A stretch of DNA of 64,000 nucleotides, taken from Prillingera fragicola. Lineage: Eukaryota; Basidiomycota; Tremellomycetes; Trichosporonales; Trichosporonaceae. Location of the stretch: the NCBI GenBank assembly GCA_002335605.1, contig BEDY01000002.1:2542001-2606000 (forward strand), read 5' to 3'. Shown here in pieces: positions 1 through 11,850 of this stretch (within the stretch, counting starts at the first letter, position 1; every line of letters begins with the position of its first letter). Both the position numbers and the translations under genes were made by a program. Under the pieces are notes generated by a model. That model ran no database searches, had not been told where the DNA came from, and worked only from the letters and a program-made list of their open reading frames with translations.

Positions 1-732
1 GGTCAGTCAGGAACCGCTAAAGTGTTTAGGGCGCAACGCTGATAATGAAAAGATACGGTCTCGGCTACTTTGTCATTGCCATTTACAAGTAAGTAGAATC
101 GTCCACGCGTCGTTTTCACTTCTGACACCCTCTAAAGAATCATTGGCATCACGGGAGCCACTACTCAGCTGGGGTACAACCTCCTCATTGCCTGTTTGTC
201 AATGTTCTTCGGAATTGGCGGTGCTATCGCTTCAGACTTTGTGCCACGCCGAGTTGTCCTTCCTTACGGAAATCTGGTTCTCGCAACCCTCCTCGCAATC
301 TTTGGTGCGCTCAACTGGACAATGGAGCACCAAGGCGCCAAGCTCCAGTCCTTTGCCGCGGCAGGCAAGGGCGCTCTTGCCATGTACATCTTGTTCAAGT
401 GCGCCTTTTCCTTTGTCTACGTTCCTTACTGGGGAATCGTCCCCGTCGAGGCCTGCAGCATGGACATGCGCGCCAAGGCCGGTGGACTCTACTGGTCAAC
501 GATGATGGTCATGAACGTCGTCTCAATCTTCTCGCTCGCTGTGGGTATGGAGCAGATTGGCTACCACGTCGTCTGGATCTTTGTCGCCGCCGACGTCATC
601 TACGCCATTTGCTGGTACTTGTTCGGTGTCGAGGCGCAGGGAAAGACACTCGAGGAGCTCGACTGGATCTACGAACAGCCAAACCCCGTCAAGGCATCCA
701 AGCAGCGCCGTCCTCGCCCGCACACGGTTTGA
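1..732 (+). CDS. Sugar-type MFS transporter, C-terminal part (5' end outside window)
   Basis: This is the 3' end of a major facilitator sugar-transporter gene. The last exon runs from about 138 to the TGA at 730-732 and encodes the final transmembrane helices. The family signatures are a GITGATTQLGYN-like loop, VPVEACSMDMRAKAGGLYW in the position of the E-x-RAKG motif before TM11, and the tail GKTLEELDWIYE, which matches the conserved G-[KR]-[ST]-LEE-[LI]-D end of fungal hexose/oligosaccharide permeases. A 49-nt intron (89-137, gtaagt..aaag) precedes it. The exon upstream reads YGLGYFVIAIYK and probably starts near 53 after an acceptor at 51-52; one near 29 is an alternative. The protein sits in the plasma membrane. 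The substrate cannot be told from this fragment. Confidence 0.85.
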
Positions 733-1379
733 GCAGAAGCATGTAGTGGAAGGAAGAAGCAGTAATTCAGCAGTCATTGTAAATGCACAGGTTTAAAGGG
801 CACTGTTATCGGTCAAGAACCTTGTGCTCCATTCAGACTTCGCGGTCAGCCCAACAAATTGTCCAGGACGGTCTTTGTGAAAGGTGTTGCTCGAGCAATG
901 GTTGCATGCCGCCACAAGAGGGCCGTCACGTGACACCATCATCATCACCCGAGTCGCTGTATTCACCACCTTTGTGTCTTCCCAACCATCTCATGTGCAC
1001 CTCTGATCAGCTATTTCCCAACGCGCTTAGCACTGGACTCCACACCAGACCCCATGGGGGGCTGGCCTTAGTAGCCCAGACTGCTCGGAAACTATTGTCT
1101 GTTGGATCTCGGAGACTTGCCAACGTTGCGTTATCTTGATCCTCAAACACCGATATGTCCAAGCCAGCTAGCAAAGGACTCGGCGACTTTCAGTCTGCAC
1201 TCTAGGCTCACGATTCTATAAGTACGGTGGGTGCCGTACCGTGTCACCCTGGTTGCGCGTGGTGTTCCATGAGCGGGACAATCGTTGGCAACCCCAACAT
1301 GACATGGGCACTGTCTCGTTTTATATCTGGGGCCAAGAGAAGAAGTGTGCTGAGACTTTTCCCACTGAATCCATTCATC
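733..1379. other. Intergenic region, promoter side of the next gene
   Basis: No credible gene is visible. It holds a perfect TCACGTGA octamer at 926-933, the site type bound by Cbf1-like bHLH proteins, and weak TATA-like stretches (ttctataa near 1213, tttatatc near 1319) ahead of the start at 1380. Confidence 0.5.
926..933. promoter_or_regulatory. TCACGTGA octamer
   Basis: Perfect palindrome about 450 bp upstream of the glycoprotein start at 1380; Cbf1-type bHLH site by sequence. Confidence 0.35.
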
Positions 1380-2533
1380 ATGCTCGGCTTACCACTGCTC
1401 ATTGCCTCGCTAGCCATCATCTCCGTCAATGCGGACGTCAAGGGAACGCCGCCCCCGAAAAGGGCGACCATGCTGACACGCGAGTCGCCGATGATGTCTT
1501 TTGGAGGTTGGTGGGGAACCCCAGACACTGCGCCGGGCAACTTCACCAGCAACGCCGTCACATCTGCCGGGAGTGTGTCGTTCTCGGCGCCAGGGAAGAC
1601 AGTCTACTGGGGCGTCAAGCCGCAAAGCGACGCGAAGGCCACTGTCGAGACATTTATCGATGGCTACAGTTATGGGGTCCATCACACCAGCGACCCGTTT
1701 GGCGACGGCCAATGGATCAATGCTACAGCGCGGCAGGCTGGATACCACAACTGGACACTTGTTTTCAGCGGGGATCTGACGATGCACGCTAGCACCTATA
1801 TTGATCGCGGATAGTAGGTTTCGTGGCGTAAGGTCATCGCTAACCCTTCAGTGACGCTGTGTCTGAGGAGGATGAGAGTGTCGGCACTGGCGGCACCATT
1901 CCATCGTGGCTGTTCTTGCGCAACGAAGTAGCATCCCGGGTATTCTTTGCCAGTGGGTAGAGCCCACAGGGCGTTGCTGACCTTTCAGAGCTGCCATTGT
2001 CCCAGGACGACGTGATGGTCACCAACTACACCCAGCCCCTGACCTTGATCAGCGTCCTTTGTCCAAAGGGCACGAAACAAGTCGTAGTCAAAGGTGGCAG
2101 CCTGACTGCCATGGCAAACTATTCGACTTCACTCTTGCCTGTGGATCCACAGACGCAACACCGGAGGTACACGGTCAAAACGCTCTCTGGCATCGGCAAG
2201 ACCCCGCTCGCCATTTACGACGTCGACTCTTCGACCAAGAACGACCTCGTCTTCTCCCTCGAAGATCCCGGTCAGTTCGGCATCAGCGCGGTCCATTTCG
2301 TAAAGGAGAAGAAATCGAGCAACTTGGGTGTCATTCTGCCAGCCGTCATTGTACCCGTCGTCGTCGTCCTGCTTGCTGCTGCAGTTGGGTTCTGGTGGTG
2401 GCGCCGCCGCAGGAACCAGCGCCGCACACATGTCGGCACGGCAGCTGTCGAAGACAAGATGGTGGACAAGGACGATGGATCAGAGGCTGAGCGTGTGCCG
2501 CTCAAGAAGATTGGTAGCCGCCAGAGCCACTAG
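1380..2533 (+). CDS. Secreted-type single-pass membrane glycoprotein, family not recognised
   Basis: Three exons (1380-1813, 1852-1952, 1989-2533) give 359 aa. An N-terminal signal peptide (MLGLPLLIASLAIISVNA) leads into an extracellular domain with N-glycosylation sequons (NFT, NAT, NWT). Near residue 300 there is one strong transmembrane helix (GVILPAVIVPVVVVLLAAAVGFWWW), then a stop-transfer RRRRNQRR and a short charged tail. The layout resembles fungal wall-sensor or SKG6/Mid2-like proteins, and the ectodomain weakly recalls concanavalin-like folds, but I see no diagnostic motif. The first donor falls inside TA|gtaggt, so the apparent TAG at 1812-1814 is removed by splicing and becomes a Tyr codon. 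The second donor is gtgggt. Function unknown; surface location is inferred. Confidence 0.75.
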
Positions 2534-2803
2534 ACTACAGATTTGGGCACATGAGGAGCGTCATTCGGGGATGCACTGTATGTACATATGCCCAACTGTT
2601 CCGATAGGCTATCGATGCAATTGTATAAGGGAGGTACACATCTTGACGCTTGGGGCTTCTGGGGAGTTGTCCACAGATTAGCTTGAAGGCCGGCTGCCGC
2701 TGGTACTTGAACGTGAAGGCTTCTCTTGGGGATATCAAGATGAGTCCCATACACTACATATTGGTCATAAGTCACAACGGTACAAGCCGCACTCCTCCAT
2801 ACC

Positions 2804-5056
2804 CTAGGTAGCAAACCCGCCCTCACCCCTCACCCGCTGCACAGCACCCACCACACCGACAAACGGACGCACGATACGGTTAGGCGGAGGCTTCTGGCCA
2901 GGCAGGGTCTGACCCGCCTCGTCCCTCCAGATTCCGTCGCTCGTCGACACGCGCCCGTACATTTTTGTGTTTTGGTTTGTATCAATGGCCTTCCTCCATG
3001 CCTCGCAGATTATCGGCGAGTCCAAAAGGATGTTAATCTCCTGCGAGTGATACCACGATTGCGAGTCCTGGTTCCCGTTTCCTTGGATCGCGATCTGGTC
3101 GTCGACGACTGCGGCGTCAGCTCACTCGTTGTAGGTCAAGAAACTCACTCATGATCTTGACGTGGCAGTTCCGGCTCTTTTCCTTTGCGTTCAGTGGCGT
3201 CCGTTGGTCTTTGCCGGTGTACCAGTAGATCCGGAGGTTGTCGCGCTGCGGCGGCTCGAGCGCAGCGTACATGTGCTGAGCGACCATTTCGTTCGTTCCG
3301 CCCTGGAAGGGGAGGAGCTCGCCTGCGTCGTTGAATCCCAGGTCGGCATAGATCTCTACGAGGATGCCGCGGCGGACGGCGTCGAGAGCGGCTGCGACCA
3401 CGGGTTTGGCGTTGAACGTTGGTGTTTGGCTATAGTTGTCAGCCCCTTTGCGCAGGAATTGGACAGATTACATGAAGACATTGCGCTGGGCAAACTTGAA
3501 ACCGGCGAGCCATGCTTGGTCTTGAGGGACGACCGTGTCCCCGTGTCCTGGCCGGCCGTGGGGTGGCCGGTTGACCATGGCCATGGGCACGGGGTCGTGT
3601 GGTGGAAGCAGGAGAATCGGGGTGAATGGATTGGTAGCCTGCGTTGAGCCGTCGTTTCCTGCAATGGCAGTACCCGTGTCTGGGAGTCAGCTAAAGAGGG
3701 CGGATGGACTTACTGAGATGTTGAGTGAGAGTGTTATCGCTGACCATGGTGTTGACGCGCTGCGCTTCGGCGTTGTTCGTCGCGTCAAAAGTGCGGTCCT
3801 CGTTTGTCTTGTTGGCAATCGGTTCGCGCATTTCGGTCTCAGCATGATGCCTCCCGAGTGTTGCGGAGGCCATAAACGACACCCGATCCAAGTCGCCCTT
3901 GGACTCGACCAGTGGATGCGCGTCCCCAAAGTCGTACTGCGACGCATTTCCCGGTACGGGGTAGTTGGGTGGATGCCTGAGCAAAGGCAGCGCAGGCGTC
4001 ATCTGCTCCCACCAACTCAGGAGAGCCATGTCGTAGAACGACTGCACGATCGGTCCCTCAATGTGCACCATCATTTCGAGATTCACGCGGTCCTGGATAT
4101 TGTTCGAGTTGAGAATCGCAACCCTGCGGTCCACTACCATGTACTTGGCGTGGAAGGTCCCTACAGGCGGCACATGGTAGTTTTGCACTTCAAGGGAGAT
4201 ACCGGGGATCTCACTTGGGTGCGGGAGCTTGACCTGCTTGGCAGTGTAGGTGTCCTCGCCCACGATTTGGTGCGCATGCACTGCCTGCTTTGGGTTACCC
4301 CGGTCGTACATGAGCTTGATCACTACCGGTTTGCCATTCCGAGCGACGACCCGGCGCGAGAGCTCGAGAAAGGCATCGGTGATGACGTGCGCTGCGCCAG
4401 AAGCTTCCCAAAAGTTGGTCGCAAGAAAGACTTCATGCTGGGCGCGGATGATCAGGTCATAGTGATGGTGGATAATGTCAGGAATCACCGAGATGATCGT
4501 GAGCGGAACGACACCCCTGGATCCCATTAGTGACGGAGAGACCAGTCCATTGAGAGGCTCCTTGTCGAGCGCTAGCAGCGCCTGAGCGTAGACCTGCACT
4601 GGTCAATACCGACGACGGCCAACGACCACTTACGTTAAGAAACAGCTCACTCGGCTTGGCCCCACCCCACGAACCACACATCAAGATCTCGTCCAGCTGA
4701 GGAGCGGTCAAGGGGCGCATCCGTGCCGATTGCCAGTTATCCTCTCCTTCGACTTGGTCGTGGTTGTGCGGGTCGTGGAGATGGAGCTTCTCCATGAGCT
4801 TGTCCATCTTCTTGGGCTCTTGTAGCGTTCCTTCTGTGATTTCGGTATCATGACGGCCAGCACCCTTGCCTAGGCCAATGATCCTGCCTGCTACATCGGC
4901 GATGGGGGTATCGTCTGGCTCCCTTGCGAGCTCCTGGGTAACTGTCACTTCGGGAGATCCGATGAGGGTGAAGATGTGCGGTGGGAGGAATGACATTGAC
5001 TCTCCCATTGCACTGTCGCGCTCTGAATGCTGTTGCGATACTTGGGATGGGGTCAT
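2804..5056 (-). CDS. Phospholipase D-like protein with two HKD motifs
   Basis: The start is ATG at 5054-5056 (MTPSQVSQQHSERD) and the stop is at 2804. About five exons, with introns near 4600-4633, 3683-3716, 3429-3472 and 3112-3157, give roughly 700 aa. The first catalytic motif reads FHAKYMVVD followed by AILNSNN, i.e. H-x-K-x4-D with the downstream S-x-N. The second reads NCHVKIM joined across an intron to VVDDQIAIQGNGNQDSQ. Both halves needed for PLD-superfamily phosphodiester chemistry are therefore present. No PX/PH or C2 domain is visible, which argues against the classical Spo14-type PLD. It resembles the fungal PLD/nuclease-like group (cardiolipin-synthase-like fold). Substrate unknown. 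Its 3' end converges with the preceding glycoprotein gene (270-bp gap). Confidence 0.85.
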
Positions 5057-5589
5057 GGTGAAAGAGTGAGATGGGGGGAGAAGAAGTGGACAACAGCAAC
5101 CGAGTCTTGCCTATTCATAGCTGGGATGTGCGCGGTCGTTGCCGCCAACATTTCTACGCAGCAGCATGTACGTCATTATTTATTTATTTGTTTATTGGAA
5201 GTGTTCCTCTGTTGCATACATTCCGACACTGCGATCTGCAGCCGATGCCCTATACCCAGTACGCAGTCTGGGCTCACATGTACTCCCCCTGTTCAGCTCC
5301 AGTGCTACCTGCTGGTCTATCCTTGGTACTGGCCATACGACCCGCTCCACCCGGGCATCATCGGCATCCTTGTTCACTCCCAGTCCAATAATAGGACAAC
5401 GTTTTTGAACGACACCCAGCAGTCCACTTACACCTCCTATCCGGCGTTTATTCTCCATTTGTCATGCTCTGCAGTCTATGCTCTGTCCATATCTGCACCT
5501 ATCCTTTCTCATCAACCCCCTCGTCTTGCTCACCATTCCACAACGACCTTACATGGGAGGTTCATACCTGTTACAATGGGTGCCTGTTG

Positions 5590-5597
5590 TCACGTGA
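5590..5597. promoter_or_regulatory. TCACGTGA octamer
   Basis: Second copy, in the divergent region between the PLD-like gene and the permease. Confidence 0.35.
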
Positions 5598-6810
5598 CTC
5601 ATTTGTATTGTGTTTGGGGTTTATGGGCTGAAACTCGTCTTGCTGCACCTTGATTCTTGTAAACTACCACCTTCAACCTCTCCATCTCACTGCAACTCCA
5701 CACCGAGGCGACCTACCTACCCTACCGATATTCCCCGGATCTCACCCCGGATCATATGCTATTCTCGCCTAGTCATGCCAATCTCGAATCTCTTCGAGAT
5801 GTGTGTCACTAACCGCCACAGGTAGTCGTCTTGTCCTGCATCAGGGAACACTACCCTACCTAAAATAGAGCCTTTTACAAGGTTTAGCTTGCTGGCAGGT
5901 CGTGAAGCGTCGAGGTTGACTTGACACGGCCCACCCGTTGCCCCGCGATTCCCAGTCTTCAGCGGGGGTGTCATACACTTCCGTCTCTTTGTCTGGGTAT
6001 TGACTGGGACGGCGGGTAATTCTTTCAAGCTCATGATCTGCCGTTGCAGATTACTCACGCTGCGCACAACTACTCCGATTCTTGGGGACGACCCAATGTG
6101 ACCTCGATTCGCGTCCTTTTGTGAGATTGCTTTGACGTACACGCAACAACAACACCCCTACATCCACACCATGGCCTCGTCACGAGCCACACCTCGGCTC
6201 TAGATACCGCGCTACGGCCCTAGCCGAAGGGTACCGAACGGGCTCGAGTCCGTCTCGGCGCCCCGGACCATAGTCCGCTACTCTCATACGGCGCTGACCG
6301 CACCCGAGTCACATGCGACGGCATGCCCACACCTCAATCCTCAGCAACCACCTGAACCCAGGGCTTCGCCATCTGTATCCGGCCGCATGCCACGCCGTTG
6401 GTGTTCGGCGGTTGGAAAACACATGCCGTGCCTAGACACCGGCCACGACCTGAAAATAGCCACCAGTGGGCCGCTTGGCGACCTCCCTACTGCCCATTCC
6501 ATCTACTGCGTTTTGCCCACTCGCTCCTCTTTGTCTTGCTGCTTCTACTCACCCCTGTGGGAGGCCGGATGAGCTGATCGTCTCTCACGCAGGGCAGAAA
6601 CGAGAGTGGGGCTGCAAGGGCCCCAGAGCTTGTTGCTCCCAAACCCCTGTGGGGCAGCCCAGTTTACCCCCTCTGTGGCCCGCCGCGAGCCTTTGAGAAT
6701 GCCTCGACGCTCACGGTGGCTGCGCTAAGCTCACACGGCGACCCCGTTCACAGAGGACAGGCGCCGCCCGGTAACCATCCATTGTGGGGGGAAGGGACAC
6801 GTCGGAGGGG

Positions 6811-6820
6811 TTATAAACCT
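6811..6820 (+). promoter_or_regulatory. TATA-like element before the amino-acid permease
   Basis: The sequence ttataaacct lies about 45 bp upstream of the ATG at 6862. It is flanked by G/C-rich blocks (gtcggagggg and tccccgtggg), so it stands out as the only TATA-like site close to this start. Assignment is by position and sequence only. Confidence 0.4.
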
Positions 6821-6861
6821 TCCCCGTGGGCCCCATCTTTCCCCGTTCTCCCCAACTTACA

Positions 6862-8695
6862 ATGTCATACCCAGCAGAGAAAGACGTCTACGGGGACGAA
6901 AAGGGCGCCGAGACACACGTCAAGGATGTCACTGTCAGCTCGGCGGAGGAGGCCGACGAGTACCTCGCCAACACCAACGTTGGCGACCACGGCACCAAGC
7001 GTGACCTCACGCCGCGTGTGGTGTCCATGATTGCCATTGCTGGTACGATTGGAACAGGTCTGTTTCTTGGTTCAGGAGCTGCTCTCACTGTAAGTGCACT
7101 AGACTTGGCGGTGGCTAACTCGTACAGCTCGGAGGACCTGTGGGATTCTTCATCGCCTACGTCCTCATCGGTATCAGTGTCGGTATGATGATGATGGCCA
7201 TGGGAGAGATGACCGTCTACCGCCCCAACGTCGGTGGTTTCATCGAGATGGGCACAAAGTATGTCGACCCGGCGTTTGGTTTCATGAGTGAGTACGCCAC
7301 CACGTCGCAGGGCTGACTCTTGCAGTGGGCATCAACTACTCTCTCCAGGGCGGCTTTGGCATCCCCACCGAGCTCGCCGCGGTCGCCGAGCTGTTCACAT
7401 TCTGGGACGGAAACAAGTCGCACTCGGCGGCGTACATTACCGCCTTTCTCATCCTCGTGCTGATTGTCAACATTGTCGGCGTCAAGTACTATGGCGAGGT
7501 CGAATTCTTCTTTGCATGCGTCAAAGTGGCCACGCTCGTCGGCCTCATCATCTTTGGCCTCATTGCCGACCTGGGCGGCATGCCCCCGAAAAAGGAGTTT
7601 ATCGGCGGGAGGTACTGGCGCGACGAGCCGTTCAACGACAACCACTACCGCGGCCTCAAGCCTGTCTCGCTTTCGCGCTTCCTCGGCTTCTGGGGCGTGT
7701 TCACCAAGGCCGCGTTTGCGTACTCGAACGTCGAGTCGGTGGCAATCATTGCCGGTGAGGCGCACAACCCGCGCAAGACTATGAAGATGGTGAGTCTTTC
7801 TCCTGCCACTCTCTCGTGTTCCCGACTCTGTGCCCATCCTTCACCTCGTACTCTCGAGTCGTCAGACGCTAACAACGCCCAGGCAGTGAAAACAGTCTTC
7901 TACCGCATCGTGGGCATCTATGTCATTTCGGTGCTCATCATCGGCCTCAACGTGTCGCAGTACTCGCCCGACCTGTTGGCGGCCGAGGCCAACGGCAGCG
8001 GCACCGCTGCGGCCTCGCCCTTTGTGATTATCTGCAAGCAGGCCGGCGTCAAGGTGCTCCCCCACATTATCAACGCGGTTGTCATCACGTCGGCCATGTC
8101 GTCAGGCAACGAGCAAACCTACGCCTTCAGCCGCACGATCATGGCCATGGCGCGTAACGGCTGCATGCCGAAATTCTTCCTCAAGACGTCCAAGGCGGGC
8201 ATCCCGTACGGCGGGGTCGGCGTCGCGACGGCCTTTTCCTGCCTAGCCTACCTGTCCGTGTCCAACGGGTCCAACCAGGCGTTCCAGTGGCTCTCCAACC
8301 TGTCCGCGCTCAGCAGCCTGATCACGTGGATCGGCATCTGCGCGTGCTTTGTGCGCTTCCAGAAAGCCATGCGCGTCCAGGGGATTGACAGGCGCAAGCT
8401 CCCCTTCCGCGGCTACTTTCAGCCCGGCATGGCCTACATTTGCATCTTCTTCTACACGGTCATTCTGATTTTCAACGGCTTTGGCGCCTTTATTGGCGGG
8501 TTTGACGTGTCGGGCTTCTTCGCGTGCTACATCACCCTCCCTGTCGTTGGGATTGCTTGGGTCGGGTGGAAGATCTACAGGCCCTGCAAGTGGGTGCCCC
8601 TGGATGAGATTGATCTGAGCGGCGGCCCCGCAGACGTCCTCAAGGGGACTAGGTATGATACCTCGGGCGGAAACGACTTTGTGGCCTACGCGTAG
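6862..8695 (+). CDS. Amino-acid permease, yeast AAT/YAT family
   Basis: Four exons (6862-7089, 7128-7287, 7326-7789, 7883-8695) give 554 aa, the usual size of this family. The N-terminal tail is hydrophilic. TM1 carries the signature AIAGTIGTGLFLGSG, and further hallmarks are GEMTVYRPNVGGFIEMG, FAYSNVESVAIIAGEAHNPRK and SSGNEQTYAFSRTIMAMA. About 12 transmembrane segments are visible. These are proton-coupled plasma-membrane importers of amino acids; specificity (general versus basic or neutral) cannot be read from sequence alone. The start is the ATG at 6862; the upstream in-frame sequence is promoter-like. The third intron (7790-7882) is longer than the other two. Expression control by nitrogen or carbon source is plausible from the family, not shown here. 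Confidence 0.93.
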
Positions 8696-9812
8696 GTGTG
8701 CTTTTGTACAGGGAATGTATAACCGTTTAGCAGGTTCAGGTCGTGGGTGTGCACGTGGGCTGGTGACAGGCGACGTCGACGAGGTGTCCGAGTCCGCAGT
8801 GGCGATGGCTGCCAATTGTCCATGTTGTGAGACCAGTACGGATTGGCTGTTGTCTATCGTGCCGCTCCATTGCTGCCCGTCCTCGCCCGTGGTTTGCCCG
8901 TTAGGATCTGGCGCTAAATCGAGTACTTGCCCGTAGTGTACTGGTTTAGTCTTAGCGCATGCTGCATGATGGCATGGCGTGGGATGTCATCGACTTGCAA
9001 CTTACAAGACATGGGCGATTGCTTCTGCCGAGCTAGCCGATCTACGCGGCGGCTGATACACTGCCCCGATCGGCGGCGGTGATGGCCAGCTCACTGCGGG
9101 TGATGTCTGCTAGTGGTACCGAGCTAATGACCTCGTTCTCGGAGTTCTCTGCAAGTGAGGCTGTGCAATGCATGCGTATACACCTGCATATACGTGCATA
9201 TGAATGTGGTCTTGGCTCGCAGAATAGAAAGAAAAAGGTGGTGCCTGTTGCGTCATTTCTTATCTGTCCTCAGCAGTTGAGCCCCCCACAGTACACTGTA
9301 AGCAACACTGCACGACGACCAGACTACCCACGATGCTGTGGATCCCAATGCTCTACCTGTGACTCTGCATGCATGTGCCATACCTGCAGCATACTTTGTG
9401 CACGACAATACGACGACTTGCAGAGGAGGATGCTCTGCGGAATGGGAGGGAGGAGCATCGGAATCGGTCCTGCTCGGTTCCGTCATTGCATCCGTACTCT
9501 ACGGATTCACGACCGCTCCCTTCTACTGCTCTTGGCATTCCACCCCTTGTCATGGGCATATGCATGCTTCCACAGAAGAGTTCTGCTGCATTCCGATGAT
9601 GCTAGCGTGCAAAGGCAGTGTACGCAGTGAGGTGCATGTCGGGCAGCTCGGCTGGGTCGCGGGCAACGTGGATAAGGGTAAAACCGAGCACGGCGTTTAA
9701 AAGTCCAAAGTCACTCTACAGGCAACAACAACACGACACTACTCTTGTCTCTGCTCCATCCGCCATCACATTACTCCTCTTTCACACCTGACACCCACCC
9801 CGTCTCTACACC
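8696..9812. other. Intergenic region after the permease
   Basis: No gene is supported. The stretch 9165-9215 alternates purine and pyrimidine (tgcatgcgtatacacctgcatatacgtgcatatg), which is unusual for this window. Upstream of 9813 lies a C/T-rich leader typical of fungal core promoters. Confidence 0.45.
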
Positions 9813-11206
9813 ATGGCAGGCCACTTTGGCGTCGATGCAGGCGTCGCCCTGCTCTTCGGTATCCTCTACTTTATGCTCCTCTGCTACATGACCTTTATGT
9901 ACGCGACAAAGCGCTACAAGTGGAAGACGCGCTTTACCGTGCTCTACCTTCACACCTGTATTCGTGTAGCATCCCAGGTGAGTCTGCGTCGGCGATGGGA
10001 CTGTGCTGGGGCCGCATTGCGCCTGCCCCTGCCGCGCACACCTCGGCGACGTCTTTCAGTAGAGCCCTGCGCTAACGAGCAGGCATGCGGCACAGCCTTT
10101 GGCGTGCTCACCTGGAAGAACACGGACGTGTTCGTCGCCTATCTCATCCTCGGCGCTGAAGGATACTTCTCCCTGGTACGTACGGACCCCGTGCTCACGA
10201 CCCGTGTGATGTTGGTGGATACCACTCCACACGCCGTCAAGGCACGCTGCGGATGGCACCCCGAGTCACCTGCCCCGAGTATGCTAAGCGACTAACAATC
10301 AACAGACCATTGCGGCGTACTACTTTCTCAAGCAGTTTCAGCGCAAAGTATGGGGCGTCTCATACCTTGGACCCAACGAGAACCCCAAGGGCAAGGAGCG
10401 CAAGATGCGCATCTTTGAAATGTGGACGTTTCTGCCCATCTTTATGCCGTGGCGGTACTGGCGCCATGACGTTATGGCCATTATTGACTCGTGGCTCATC
10501 CCGGCCAAGTATGTCAACATGCTTGCAGTATCCCGTGCTGACGACCCAGCGCAATCATCATTGCTGGCGGGTCTATCCTCGTCAATGTCACGTCCCCAAC
10601 GTCCACCCTCAGCGAGGCCCAGAAGAAGAAGAACTCGAACATGTCGATGATCATGCGCACTGTCGGCCAGGCAATCTTCCTCGCACTCACCATGGTCTAC
10701 GGTCTTTTCGTCACCCACACATATCTGAAGAACAAGAAGCGTGGCATCAACCTCCGCACGACCCTCATTCTCTTGACCGCAGTCTCGTTTTGGCTCCACA
10801 TTCGTGGAATCTTTGGTGTCCTCCAAGCTTGCGTCGACTCGGTACGTCCTCGTCTCCCCCTCAAGCAAGCAGCAGCAGCAACTGACATTCAAGCTCTCTT
10901 ACCGCAACGAGGCCAACTATGCCGCCGACGGCATGACCCGCCGCTTCCTCGCGATCGAGTACGCCCTCGGCGTACTCCCCGAGTTTGCAGCGTGAGTACC
11001 CTCACCCCCACTCCGGCCGTACACTGACAGACCATCTCAGCGCCACCATCCTCAACATGACCTACTGGACCTCAGCCCGGGAACCCTGGTACGAAGGCCC
11101 CGGCAGCAAGGTCTGGGAGCGCGAGCATGCCGACGGCGACCACACGTCAGTGAACGAGCTCAACACCAAACGGTCGCGGGGATCGCCCGGCTCGTCGCAC
11201 GTCTAA
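9813..11206 (+). CDS. Polytopic membrane protein of unknown function (about 7 TM)
   Basis: Six exons (9813-9977, 10083-10175, 10306-10508, 10550-10841, 10894-10991, 11041-11206) give 338 aa with every join in frame. About seven hydrophobic helices are visible, e.g. GVALLFGILYFMLLCYMTFM at the N-terminus and ILLTAVSFWLHIRGIFGVLQA before the C-terminal third. The tail is hydrophilic and Arg/Ser-rich (NTKRSRGSPGSSHV). The size and topology match fungal 7-TM orphan families (RTA1-like or related DUFs), but no family motif was recognised. Cellular membrane location is inferred. The five introns include one of about 130 nt (10176-10305). Confidence 0.75.
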
Positions 11207-11756
11207 GCTCGGCCGCACGCAAACAACACGCAATATCGCAATGTGGAAATGAAGTCATAGAGTCAGACTCGGTGGTTTGAGGGTTCCTCGGTGGTCCTCG
11301 AACGCAGCCGCCAATTGAACATGTAGTAAATAGCCTCGTTTGCCGACCTATAGTCACGCCAAAGCGTATGCAGCCAATGTCCATGACGTCCCCATACTCG
11401 GATTTCCAACCACAGTCGGAGGGGTTCCAAGATCATGTGAGGAATGAGAGACCATACGACGCTCAAGTCACTGTCGATCAGACGCGCCGTACTAAGCGAC
11501 CTGATTCTGTAAAGTCAAAATGTGCCTGGTGCGCGTGACCTGTTCGAGAGATCTATCACTTTGGAACATAGATTAAGGGGAATTCTGGGAGCATGTGCGA
11601 GCCATGCTTGGGGTAGTGGTAGTACGCAACTGGAACGGCACGAGGAATCTAACGGAGCTCTGTGAGCCAAATCGCCACGAACCAGACGAGTCTAGAACCT
11701 ATCACGACGGCGCATACCACCCTCCGTGAGGATGGGATACGCGATCGTAAGAGGAC

Positions 11757-11850
11757 CTAGGTCGTCTTGAGCTTTTGGGCGCTGACGAACGCATCCTTCA
11801 TGTTGGCGAAGTGGGCATTGCCGGGCAAGGCGGCAGTCAACAGTTTGACA
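11757..11850 (-). pseudogene. Possible relic of a C-terminal exon
   Basis: On the minus strand this stretch reads KLLTAALPGNAHFANMKDAF followed by VSAQKLKTT and a TAG. The codon use (GCC, AAC, AAG, CTC, GTC) resembles the real genes nearby. Immediately upstream the frame meets a TGA, and no good acceptor lies between, only a weak cttgag. I could not find a preceding exon. It may be the tail of a decayed gene or chance. No family recognised. Confidence 0.22.

Larger units (their letters stand above)
5057..6861. other. Long divergent intergenic region (PLD-like / permease promoters)
   Basis: No gene is supported; the short open frames lack fungal codon bias and cannot be joined sensibly. The region contains a TCACGTGA octamer (5590-5597). 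The permease-proximal 250 bp are rich in CTGTGGG/CCCCT-type blocks (6555-6800), which resemble stress- or Mig1/CreA-like elements. Confidence 0.5.

Noticed and set aside
3535..4530. 331-codon open frame on the plus strand opposite the PLD-like gene
   Set aside because: It is the antisense shadow of the long second exon; the minus strand carries both HKD motifs and coherent introns.
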